This document shows, piece by piece, positions 1 to 6,609 of a DNA stretch of 10,839 nt. How positions within the stretch are numbered: the stretch's first letter is position 1; each line of letters starts with the position of its first letter. Position numbers and translations under genes: made by a program. The DNA is from an uncultured Bacilli bacterium (GTDB lineage Bacteria; Bacillota_I; Bacilli_A; RF39; UBA660), in the NCBI GenBank assembly GCA_947632415.1, contig CANRPB010000043.1, forward strand, positions 1 to 10,839. The letters are read 5' to 3'. The notes beneath the pieces were generated by a model. The model was not told where the DNA came from. It was given only the letters and a program-made list of their open reading frames with translations, and ran no database searches.

Positions 1-94
1 GTTTTAGGTAATGAAAAAGATAGGATGTAATACCCTACCTATGAATATGGTCTTATACGGAAACTTTCGGAAGAACCTTTTGGCAAGTACCTTT
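1..94. other. Unassigned left-edge stretch, richer in GC than the rest
   Basis: No gene could be assigned here. Positions 31-90 contain 24 G/C in 60 bases, clearly above the surrounding sequence. Plus frame 1 reads VLGNEKDRM followed by TAA at 28-30, which could be the C-terminus of a plus-strand gene entering from the left. The same frame then stays open to a TGA at 103-105, with a protein-like composition that includes KLSEEPFGKYLFNF. A different plus frame has an ATG at 11 and runs 42 codons to a TAG at 137-139, but it has no ribosome binding site. An imperfect hairpin can form between GGTCTT (49-54) and AAGAACC (71-77), followed by four T. It could be a terminator for a convergent gene. 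The identity is unknown. Confidence 0.3.
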
Positions 95-1699
95 TTAATT
101 TTTGACATCTCTTTTTTTATATATAATATTTATAACTAGTAACATGATAATAATTAATATTATTGATGTTATTATAGATGTGTTTATGTTTAGATTTGAA
201 TAGATATTATATTCTTCTGTTTGTAAAAGATTATATTTTGGATTATCTGACATATATTTTGCATAGTTTAAAAATGTAATTGGAATATATGAAAATATTT
301 TGCTAAATTTTGTATTTAGCATTACCATTGGTATAAAGGATGATATTATAATTATTGAAGTTGCTACTCCTACTGTGAGTGAAACGTTTAAAAATAGGGT
401 TGAAATAAAGAAAATAGTTGTTAATATTAAACTCATAAATACAAAGTGAATAGCCATATTTTTTATTATGAATAATAGATAGTTGGTTTGAATTATAGTG
501 TTTTCATTAATAATTAATTGTGGGCTTAATAAACTTTCTATATTTCCTGTTATAAGCATTATTATTATAAATATTAATAAGGATAATAAGTACATTATTA
601 AAGCATTTAAAATTAAATAAACAAATTTTGATAACAATATTTTTCTTCTTTTAAATGGATTTGCAAGTAATAGTCTAATACTTCCTGTTTTATGTTCATG
701 TGCTACTATTCCTCCTAGTAATATACAAGTGATAACTAAAATAACTATTCCCATATAATATATATTATTAAAACCTATTTTCATATCATATGACATGAAT
801 ACTGAAGATGGATCACTTGTTTTTATAATTGGTCTAGTATTGATATCAAGTGTTTGAAATAATATTTTCGCTTTTTTTAGTTGTTTATCAATTTTTGTAG
901 TATATGATTTAACATAATCATCATATGAATTGGCTCCATAATAGTCACCATTCATTTCTTCTTCAGTAGGTATGGTCATTAAGCATGTTGATAAATAAAA
1001 GTCGATATTGGTACTTAAGGCATATTGCCAATCATCTGTAGTTATTTTATTGTCTATTAAATAGTTGGTTAATTTTATTTTTTGTTCATAGTAGTATATT
1101 TTATAGTCAATTAGTCTATCTTTTGAATTTTCTTTTTCTTGTTTTAATTTATCCAATTGTTCTTGATAGTCTTTTAGATTAAGTTGTTCTAATTTATATA
1201 TATTTTTTGTTTCTAAGACATTATAGGCAACATCATATTTTTCTTTTAGTTTATCGTATTCTTTTTTTGTTGTTTCTATATCTGATGTTTCTTTATATCC
1301 ATTTATAATTGCTTCATATTCTGGTAACTGATTATTTAGTTCAATAATATCATTATAAACTTCGGACATTTTAGAATCAGGATCAAGGTATCCTTTTTGA
1401 TACATTACTTCGTATAATTTTAAAAATTTCTCTTCTCTTATCATTTTTAAATATGTTTCATAATTGGTATCTTCTTGAAAATCCATTTTCGTTTTTTCAT
1501 AATTTAGCTTATAATGATCTACATCATTTTCTGATATTCGCCAACTGCTTCGATAGTTTCTAAAACTGTTATACATTTTTTCTGATAGTTTAAAGACAGT
1601 TAAACTACTTAATATCAAAATGAAAAGGATGATGATAAATTTTTTTAAATTCATGTTTTTTATATATTCTGTTTTTAGTAATTCAAAAAACTTTTTCAT
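95..1699 (-). CDS. ABC-2 type transporter permease with a large extracytoplasmic domain
   Basis: This is the membrane subunit of an ABC transporter, 534 aa long. A first membrane helix lies at about residues 20-37. A very long polar region (about 40-310) is rich in Lys/Glu and helix-forming, probably coiled-coil at about 140-215, and should lie outside the membrane. A cluster of further helices follows at about 313-331, 357-384, 413-436, 437-461 and 508-527. After the second helix comes the ABC-2 permease signature EHKTGSIRLLLANPFKRRK (335-353), the cytoplasmic segment that contacts the ATPase. The start ATG overlaps the stop codon of the ATPase gene by one base (TAATG), with GGAGGT about 11 nt upstream, so the two are translationally coupled. 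The substrate cannot be read from the sequence. Relatives of this architecture include bacitracin/lantibiotic-resistance and uncharacterised exporters. I saw no clear terminator after the stop codon. Confidence 0.9.
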   Translation of the reverse strand: MKKFFELLKTEYIKNMNLKKFIIILFILILSSLTVFKLSEKMYNSFRNYRSSWRISENDVDHYKLNYEKTKMDFQEDTNYETYLKMIREEKFLKLYEVMYQKGYLDPDSKMSEVYNDIIELNNQLPEYEAIINGYKETSDIETTKKEYDKLKEKYDVAYNVLETKNIYKLEQLNLKDYQEQLDKLKQEKENSKDRLIDYKIYYYEQKIKLTNYLIDNKITTDDWQYALSTNIDFYLSTCLMTIPTEEEMNGDYYGANSYDDYVKSYTTKIDKQLKKAKILFQTLDINTRPIIKTSDPSSVFMSYDMKIGFNNIYYMGIVILVITCILLGGIVAHEHKTGSIRLLLANPFKRRKILLSKFVYLILNALIMYLLSLLIFIIIMLITGNIESLLSPQLIINENTIIQTNYLLFIIKNMAIHFVFMSLILTTIFFISTLFLNVSLTVGVATSIIIISSFIPMVMLNTKFSKIFSYIPITFLNYAKYMSDNPKYNLLQTEEYNIYSNLNINTSIITSIILIIIMLLVINIIYKKRDVKN

Positions 1700-2427
1700 T
1701 ATCTTATTTGACCTCCATAGTTTTCTAGTAAATTTATAAATTTATCTTCTAGGGAAATATTTTCAGTTAATAGTTCTTCTTTAGTGACTTCACTTAATAC
1801 GACTCCATCGTTTAGCATAATAAATTTGTCGCATATTTTTTCTATTTCTGATAGTATATGACTTGATATTAGTATAGTCATACCTGTACTTTTGAGGCCT
1901 ACGATAAGGTTTCTTAGTTCTCTTATACCGATAGGATCTAGACCATTGGTTGGTTCATCTAAGATAAGTAATTTGGGTTTGTTAATTAGGGCTTGAATAA
2001 TTCCAAGTCTTTGACGCATTCCAAGGGAATAATTTTTGATTTTGTCATTTAATCTATTTTCTAATTTCATGTATTTAATTAAGGATTTTATATAATCTTG
2101 GTCATTAGCGTCTTTTATTAAGGAGTATATTTTTAGATTTTGTTTTCCTGTTAAGTCCATATACATGTCTGGATTTTCAATGATAGCGCCAATGTTTTTC
2201 ATGGCTTCATTGTGTTGTTTTTTTACTGACATACCACATACTTTGATGTCTCCTTTGGTAATTTTATAAAGACCTAGCATGGATTTTATAAGGGTTGTTT
2301 TTCCTGCTCCATTTGGTCCTACAATTCCTACAATTTGTCCTTCTCCAACGTTAAATGATATATTTTTTAATATTATTTTGTGTTTTATTTTTTTGGTTAA
2401 ATTTTCAATTTTTATTATTTCTTCCAT
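1699..2427 (-). CDS. ABC transporter ATP-binding protein, BcrA/lantibiotic-type
   Basis: This is a cytoplasmic nucleotide-binding subunit of 242 aa that should power the downstream permease. All catalytic motifs are present: Walker A GPNGAGKT (37-44), signature YSLGMRQR (133-140), Walker B LLILDEP (153-159) with the catalytic Glu158, D-loop NGLD (161-164) and switch His190. The Q-loop position carries IIENPDMY (82-89), so Glu replaces the usual Gln. As I recall the family, this is common in BcrA-type ATPases of antimicrobial-peptide transporters, and it is the main reason for that subfamily suggestion. A good ribosome binding site (AAAGGA, about 8 nt before ATG) lies in the 38-nt gap after the zinc-ribbon gene. 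The stop codon overlaps the permease start. The ATPase role is secure and the transported substrate is not. Confidence 0.95.
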   Translation of the reverse strand: MEEIIKIENLTKKIKHKIILKNISFNVGEGQIVGIVGPNGAGKTTLIKSMLGLYKITKGDIKVCGMSVKKQHNEAMKNIGAIIENPDMYMDLTGKQNLKIYSLIKDANDQDYIKSLIKYMKLENRLNDKIKNYSLGMRQRLGIIQALINKPKLLILDEPTNGLDPIGIRELRNLIVGLKSTGMTILISSHILSEIEKICDKFIMLNDGVVLSEVTKEELLTENISLEDKFINLLENYGGQIR

Positions 2428-2465
2428 CTAAACCATCCTTTAACAAATAAATATAATAATTGGTA

Positions 2466-3014
2466 TTATAGTAATTTCATTAAAATTTTGTATATTAATA
2501 TATTTATTAATATGCTTATTAATATATATACTACACTTGTGTCATTGTGTTTGATTAATTTCTTTTTATAGTTTTTGCATTTTTTTCTTATTTTTTTTAT
2601 ATAGTGTTTATCTAATAGTAGACATATTATGTTTGAGGAGAATATGTAGAGTGCTCTAGTTACTATAAGATAAAATGCAGAAAAATAAAGGCCACATAAA
2701 ATATTAATATATGCAATATTACTTAGTGAAAGTGATATGATTGTTATAAATTTTAAGATTATATAGTCTATTATTCCTAGTATTGTTCCTAGTATCAAAT
2801 GATGTCTATAGGAAAAATAATATGGTCCTAAAATTACTATTAACCATACATCTTGATTGTGTTGCATACTGTCAAAGTTTTTATTATATAGTCTTATATC
2901 AAGATATTTATTGTTTTCTTTGATTTCTTTAGTAATAAAATTGCCATTATTCATGTATCCACATTTTACGCAATAATCTTTTATCATTTTGGATTTACAG
3001 TTTGGACAAATCAT
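2466..3014 (-). CDS. Zinc-ribbon integral membrane protein, first gene of the ABC cassette
   Basis: This is an uncharacterised 182 aa protein. The N-terminus is a compact zinc ribbon with two CxxC pairs, CPNC (3-6) and CVKC (15-18). A polar linker follows, then hydrophobic segments at about 57-90, 90-125 and 160-182, suggesting about four membrane spans with a lysine-rich loop (about 135-155) on the cytoplasmic side. Zinc-ribbon plus membrane-span proteins are common and mostly of unknown role in low-GC Gram-positive bacteria. It is preceded by AAGGTGAT just before the ATG and by the promoter/terminator leader at 3072-3156. It is followed after 38 nt by the ATPase gene, so it probably belongs to that transporter operon as an accessory or sensing subunit. 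That role is inference from position only. Confidence 0.75.
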   Translation of the reverse strand: MICPNCKSKMIKDYCVKCGYMNNGNFITKEIKENNKYLDIRLYNKNFDSMQHNQDVWLIVILGPYYFSYRHHLILGTILGIIDYIILKFITIISLSLSNIAYINILCGLYFSAFYLIVTRALYIFSSNIICLLLDKHYIKKIRKKCKNYKKKLIKHNDTSVVYILISILINILIYKILMKLL

Positions 3015-3071
3015 ACTATCACCTTAGGTTTTAGGTTATAAACTGATTAAAAAATTGTTTTTTGTAATCTT

Positions 3072-3099
3072 AAAAAAGGCTACACAGAGGTAACCTTTT
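3072..3099 (-). terminator. Intrinsic terminator in the leader of the ABC cassette
   Basis: On the minus strand a 10-bp stem (AAAAGGTTAC / GTAGCCTTTT, one G-U pair) closes a 6-nt loop CTCTGT and gives a run of six U. It lies downstream of the lipoprotein gene, which it can terminate. It is also only about 25 nt beyond the predicted start of transcription from the promoter at 3128-3156, so transcripts from that promoter must pass it to reach the zinc-ribbon gene. Confidence 0.75.
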
Positions 3100-3116
3100 C
3101 TAAATTTATCTAGTCT

Positions 3117-3137
3117 GCGCTAGTATAATATTAGCAC
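3117..3137. promoter_or_regulatory. Candidate operator: inverted repeat over the -10 box
   Basis: GCGCTA-N9-TAGCAC is an inverted repeat with one mismatch that completely covers the -10 hexamer of the ABC-cassette promoter. The motif CTAGT also occurs three times on the plus strand nearby (3110-3114, 3120-3124, 3143-3147). A repressor binding here would block initiation. No regulator gene is present in the window, so the binding protein is unknown. Confidence 0.4.
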
Positions 3138-3156
3138 ACGCACTAGTTGTTGTCAA
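3128..3156 (-). promoter_or_regulatory. Consensus sigma-A promoter of the zinc-ribbon/ABC cassette
   Basis: On the minus strand TTGACA (3151-3156) is followed by a 17-bp spacer and TAATAT (3128-3133). This is a near-perfect housekeeping promoter with a predicted start at about 3121. It sits some 30 bp downstream of the lipoprotein stop codon and upstream of the leader terminator. Confidence 0.75.
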
Positions 3157-3186
3157 TGTTTTCTTTTTTTTATAAGTGGACATATA

Positions 3187-3735
3187 TTATTGTTCGTAGT
3201 TGTATATTCCTAGTATTTTGTCTTCGTTTTCTTCAGAAATGGGTTCTAGTTTCCATTTTCCGCTTTCATTTTTTACTTTGAATTCTAATGTGTATGTTAT
3301 TTTGTCTTTTGCTTCTTTTAGTTTTTCGATTAGATATTTTTTGTATAGATTGTCGTTATATATGTCTTCTTCATAAAATTCTTCTATGTTTTCTTTTTTG
3401 TAGTTTTCGGCTTCATTTATAATTTTGGTAAAATCTTTGACAATGATTTCTGCTGTTACTGTTGCTTCGTCTCCGTCTTGGATTTCTTCTTTGATTTTGT
3501 ATTGCATATCTTTGTATTGTTTTTTTATTAGTTCTCGGTATTCTTTTTTATTTTCTTCATCGAGTTTTGTTTTTTTGTCAATTACATTGTCTAGTTCTTT
3601 TAGTACTTCTTCGTCTTGAATTTGGAATTTGTTTAGGTATTCTTCTACTTTTTTGGTTGGGGTATTGTTTATATCTAACATATCACAACCGGTCATTAAT
3701 ATGATACATGATAAAAACGTAATTATTTTTTTCAT
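3187..3735 (-). CDS. Putative lipoprotein
   Basis: This is a secreted, lipid-anchored protein of unknown function, 182 aa. A basic start and a short hydrophobic stretch lead into the lipobox LMTGC with the acylated Cys at position 17. The mature part is very charged. A helical region (about 28-75) is followed by strand-like stretches (ATVTAEIIVKDF, about 88-100, and YTLEFKVKNESGKWKLEPI, about 148-166). Helix followed by a beta-sheet ending in a GKWKL turn is typical of small NTF2-like or DUF4878/DUF5105-type lipoproteins, but I cannot assign one of these firmly. A perfect AGGAGG lies 5 nt before the ATG. It follows rny after 56 nt, beyond the rny terminator. I found no convincing promoter of its own, so it may depend on read-through. 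Confidence 0.85.
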   Translation of the reverse strand: MKKIITFLSCIILMTGCDMLDINNTPTKKVEEYLNKFQIQDEEVLKELDNVIDKKTKLDEENKKEYRELIKKQYKDMQYKIKEEIQDGDEATVTAEIIVKDFTKIINEAENYKKENIEEFYEEDIYNDNLYKKYLIEKLKEAKDKITYTLEFKVKNESGKWKLEPISEENEDKILGIYNYEQ

Positions 3736-3783
3736 TTTTGCCTCCTATTAGTAGGTTTTACAAAAAAATTTTTTTTATACATG

Positions 3784-3816
3784 AAAAAAAGCTATTTTGC
3801 TTCTTCAATAGCTCTT
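3784..3816 (-). terminator. rny terminator overlapping its stop codon
   Basis: On the minus strand a 10-bp stem (AAGAGCTATT / AATAGCTTTT, one G-U pair) encloses a 10-nt loop and gives a run of seven T. The left arm and loop encode the last residues of RNase Y, and the TAG stop (3792-3794) lies in the right arm, so coding and termination signals share the same bases. Confidence 0.8.
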
Positions 3817-5345
3817 GTTTCTCTTATCACAGTGACTTTGATTGTTCCTGGATATTGTAGATTTTCTTCTATTTTATTTTTTATGTCTCGCGCTAGTTTG
3901 TATGTTTTTAGGTCGTCTATTTCGTCTGATTTTACAAGCACTCTTAGTTCTCTTCCTGCTTGAACAGCGTATGATTTTTCAACGCCTGCTGTTTCGTTTG
4001 CTAATGCCTCTAGGTCTTTTATTCTTTGAATGTAGTTTTCTAGTGAATCGTTTCTGGCTCCTGGACGTGAGGCTGAAAGAGCATCAGCAATGGCGACAAT
4101 TGATGCTATTACGCTGGTTGGTTCTGTATCGCCATGGTGTGATTCAATTGTGTTTATTACTACTTCGTTTTCTTTATATTTTTTTGCTAAGTTGGCTCCT
4201 AGAGTTACATGACTTCCTTCTACTTCGTGATCGATGGCTTTTCCTATGTCATGTAGTAGTCCTGCTCGACGGGCCAATGAGACATTTTCGCCTATTTCGG
4301 ATGCTATTATACCTGAAAGGTAGGCTACTTCTTTGGAATGAACTAAGGCATTTTGTCCGTAACTTGTTCGGAAGTGTAGTTTTCCTAAGATTTCAACTAA
4401 TTCTGGATCCATTTTAGTTATTCCTAATTCAAATAAGGCTGCATTACCGTATTCTAATACTTTTGCTTTCATGTCGTTTACTGTTTTATCGTATATTTCT
4501 TCAATACGTGTTGGATGGATTCTTCCATCTTTTATCAATGATTCAAGTGTTACACGGGCTATTTCTCTACGATATGGATCAAAACTTGATAATACTATTG
4601 CTTCTGGTGTATCATCAATTATTAGATCTACGCCTGTTACGGCTTCAATTGTTCTTATGTTTCGTCCTTCTCTACCTATGATTCTTCCTTTCATGTCGTC
4701 ATTTGGTAGAGTTACGACAGTTACGGTTTGTTCACTTGCAACTTCTCCAGCATATTTTTGCATACTTGACATTAACATAGCCTTGGCTTTTTTGTCTACT
4801 TCAAGTTTTGCTTCAGTTTCTTTATCTTTTATTAGGTTAGCAATTTCTAAGTTCATCATTTCTTCTACTTTTTTTAATACTAGTTCTCGGGCTTGTTTTT
4901 CGCTATAGCCTGCTATTTTTTCTAGTAGTTCTACTTGTTCTTTTTTTATATTTTCCACTTCTACTTGTTCTTTTTGGATATCTTTTTGTTTGTTTTCGAG
5001 ATTATTTTCTTTTTCTTCTAGCATTTTTTCTCTATTTTGAAGTGTTTGATCTCTTCTGTCTATGTTTGCTTCACGTGCTAAAAGTCTTTCTTCTGATTCT
5101 TTCATTTCTTGTTTTTTTTCTTTTATTTCTTGTTCTGTTTCTACTTTTAGTTTGTGTGTTTCTTCTTTTGCTTCTAGTAAATAATCTCTTTTTATTTTAT
5201 CTGCATCTTTTTTTGCTTGTTCTAGCATTGTATCTATCTTCTTAGATGAGTTAATGCCTCTAAGATAGTTAATTACAATTATTAAAATAACACCAATAAA
5301 AATCCCAACAAGGACTAGTAAAATGGAGATAATTAAGTTACTCAT
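3792..5345 (-). CDS. rny: Ribonuclease Y
   Basis: This membrane-anchored endoribonuclease starts bulk mRNA turnover and acts in the RNA degradation complex at the inner face of the membrane. I place the start at the ATG at 5343-5345, giving 517 aa (about the size of B. subtilis RNase Y), because GGAGGAGA lies 3 nt before it. An upstream in-frame ATG at 5363 would put that ribosome binding site inside the coding region and adds only MKWRRN. In 517-aa numbering the order is: membrane helix (about 3-27), long coiled coil (about 40-190), KH RNA-binding domain with GRIIGREG (220-227), and HD domain with His336, the LLHDIGKA motif (His365-Asp366), His403-His404 and Asp421. All catalytic elements are intact. 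It has its own sigma-A promoter and an intrinsic terminator, so it can be transcribed alone. Confidence 0.97.
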   Translation of the reverse strand: MSNLIISILLVLVGIFIGVILIIVINYLRGINSSKKIDTMLEQAKKDADKIKRDYLLEAKEETHKLKVETEQEIKEKKQEMKESEERLLAREANIDRRDQTLQNREKMLEEKENNLENKQKDIQKEQVEVENIKKEQVELLEKIAGYSEKQARELVLKKVEEMMNLEIANLIKDKETEAKLEVDKKAKAMLMSSMQKYAGEVASEQTVTVVTLPNDDMKGRIIGREGRNIRTIEAVTGVDLIIDDTPEAIVLSSFDPYRREIARVTLESLIKDGRIHPTRIEEIYDKTVNDMKAKVLEYGNAALFELGITKMDPELVEILGKLHFRTSYGQNALVHSKEVAYLSGIIASEIGENVSLARRAGLLHDIGKAIDHEVEGSHVTLGANLAKKYKENEVVINTIESHHGDTEPTSVIASIVAIADALSASRPGARNDSLENYIQRIKDLEALANETAGVEKSYAVQAGRELRVLVKSDEIDDLKTYKLARDIKNKIEENLQYPGTIKVTVIRETRAIEEAK

Positions 5346-5348
5346 ATT

Positions 5349-5356
5349 TCTCCTCC
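5349..5356 (-). promoter_or_regulatory. rny ribosome binding site that fixes the start codon
   Basis: GGAGGAGA on the minus strand sits 3 nt (6 nt from its GGAGG core) before the ATG at 5343-5345. It lies downstream of the more distal in-frame ATG (5361-5363), which has no comparable Shine-Dalgarno sequence. This supports the shorter 517-aa RNase Y. Confidence 0.8.
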
Positions 5357-5373
5357 ATTTCATTATCTATTTA

Positions 5374-5402
5374 AGTATAATATAGTTTTTTGTTTTTGTA
5401 AA
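5374..5402 (-). promoter_or_regulatory. Sigma-A promoter of rny
   Basis: On the minus strand TTTACA (5397-5402), a 17-bp spacer and TATACT (5374-5379) lie between the HD-protein gene and rny. Transcription should start at about 5367, leaving a leader of about 20 nt. That start is close to the distal ATG at 5361-5363, which further favours the downstream start codon. Confidence 0.75.
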
Positions 5403-5413
5403 GACTATCATTT

Positions 5414-6559
5414 TTATTTTTTTGCATATATTTTTCCTTGATTTATTCTTTTTTCTAATAATTCTTCTTGGGCGAATGAAAACATTTCTGATACTAGATA
5501 TTTATATTTTTCTGGGTATAGTTCATATATTTTTTGTAGAAGTTTTTCTTGTTTTATCAATTGTAAAGTTGCTGTAAAATTCATGTTGCCTATAAATTGT
5601 CCAATGGTCCACCACATTGCGGTTATGGAATTGTAGTTGATGGTTTCGTCGTGTTGCATTGTGTATAGGTCCCATTCTTCTGGTTTATCAATGTATACTT
5701 TTTTCATAAATTTATCTTTTATTTTTGGTGGTACTTCTAGTTCTTGGGGATTTATTTTTTCAAATGGTAGTTTAATGGTTTTTTTGTTTTTGATATTAGT
5801 TGTTTGATTTATTTCCATTATTTCTTCAGCTGAAATACCTGTTTTTTTGGCTATTTCATTAATTGTCATTCCGTTTACATGATAGTTAATTGTATCTGTA
5901 AATAGTGGATATTCATATATTAGTCTTTGATATAGAATATCGTACATGTCGGCATCTTTTACTATTTGGAGTATTAATGATGCTAATGCGGATTGGTTTT
6001 CTCTTGTTAGTTTTGTTGTTTTTAAAAATGTTTCTTCTATTCTTATGTTTAAATTACTTGGTAGTTGATTAATCTGATGATATTTAACAATTTGTTCTAA
6101 AAGATTATTATATTTTTCTTCAATGTGAAAGTTTTTTATTTCACCTAGTTGAAAGAGGAGGTGTGCTCCTACTTCTCCATGGCCATTATATCCATTTTCT
6201 TTGTAGAATTTTTCGGCTTCGTAGTAGGAACTATGGTATACTGCTTGGATGAATCTTCCGTAGTCGTGTAATAGTCCTGAGATTTGCGAGATATCTGTTA
6301 TGAATTCACTATTTTGCATTATGTCATTTAGTTTTTTTATCATTTCAGTTACTCTTATTGTATGGTTGTATTTCTGATTTAGTAGGTTTATTCTAATTTT
6401 TTTTAGTATTTCTTGTGGGGTTAGGTTTTCGTTTTGTTTTTGGTCAGTATAGTTTATTTTTCCATATTCTGATTCTGGATAGATTACTTGTTCTATTCTT
6501 TCTTGGTAGTAGTCATGTCTTTTTAAAAAGTCTTGTTTATTTTGGTTTACGTCTATCAT
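5414..6559 (-). CDS. HD-domain phosphohydrolase with an embedded LysM-like segment
   Basis: This is a 381 aa predicted cytoplasmic metal-dependent phosphohydrolase with no signal peptide or membrane helix. HD-type metal ligands are visible: His66 (YNHTIRV), His98-Asp99 (GLLHDYGRF), His127 and/or His133 (NGHGEVGAHLL), His161 (KYHQIN) and Asp202/Asp204 (VKDADMYDI). Immediately after the HD core, residues 226-265 read like a LysM domain (Y-V-G-T...IA...G.S..E...N...KLP). The alternative is a helix-turn-helix. The C-terminal third (about 280-380) is helical with WWTIGQFIGNMNF (316-328) and unknown to me. The substrate is not predictable; HD proteins hydrolyse nucleotides, ppGpp or cyclic dinucleotides, among others. 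It has its own promoter (6577-6605) and a GAGGG ribosome binding site. It is encoded just upstream of rny, a second HD-family protein. Confidence 0.85.
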   Translation of the reverse strand: MIDVNQNKQDFLKRHDYYQERIEQVIYPESEYGKINYTDQKQNENLTPQEILKKIRINLLNQKYNHTIRVTEMIKKLNDIMQNSEFITDISQISGLLHDYGRFIQAVYHSSYYEAEKFYKENGYNGHGEVGAHLLFQLGEIKNFHIEEKYNNLLEQIVKYHQINQLPSNLNIRIEETFLKTTKLTRENQSALASLILQIVKDADMYDILYQRLIYEYPLFTDTINYHVNGMTINEIAKKTGISAEEIMEINQTTNIKNKKTIKLPFEKINPQELEVPPKIKDKFMKKVYIDKPEEWDLYTMQHDETINYNSITAMWWTIGQFIGNMNFTATLQLIKQEKLLQKIYELYPEKYKYLVSEMFSFAQEELLEKRINQGKIYAKK

Positions 6560-6576
6560 ATTAATCCCTCGGTATC

Positions 6577-6605
6577 ATTTTAACACACTGGTTTTTTATT
6601 TTCAA
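6577..6605 (-). promoter_or_regulatory. Sigma-A promoter of the HD-protein gene
   Basis: On the minus strand TTGAAA (6600-6605), a 17-bp spacer ending in TGT (extended -10) and TAAAAT (6577-6582). The -35 box begins only 4 nt after the stop codon of the preceding small gene. It separates vegetative expression of the HD protein from the sporulation genes upstream. I saw no terminator between them. Confidence 0.7.
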
Positions 6606-6609
6606 GGAA

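Noticed and set aside
11..139. 42-codon plus-strand ORF at the left edge
   Set aside because: No ribosome binding site, it overlaps the end of the permease gene in antisense, and its composition is not clearly protein-like in the second half.
3117..3137. CIRCE-like heat-shock element (HrcA operator) at the ABC-cassette promoter
   Set aside because: The 9-bp spacing and the GTGCTA core are reminiscent, but the arms are in the inverse orientation to TTAGCACTC-N9-GAGTGCTAA, and no heat-shock gene follows.
3762..3778. A-run/T-run palindrome between rny and the lipoprotein gene
   Set aside because: The A-T-only self-complementary run is expected in DNA of this composition and has no strong stem. 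The nearby GC-containing hairpin at 3784-3816 explains termination better.
3842..4417. Open frames on the plus strand inside rny (also 4463-4681, 4471-4908, 5042-5245)
   Set aside because: Antisense to an intact, motif-complete rny. Their Leu/Phe/Ser-rich translations are what the reverse complement of Lys/Glu-rich coding DNA gives, and they lack ribosome binding sites.
5361..5363. Upstream ATG as the start of rny
   Set aside because: It lacks a Shine-Dalgarno sequence, lies only a few bases after the predicted transcription start, and would bury the strong GGAGGAGA inside the coding region.
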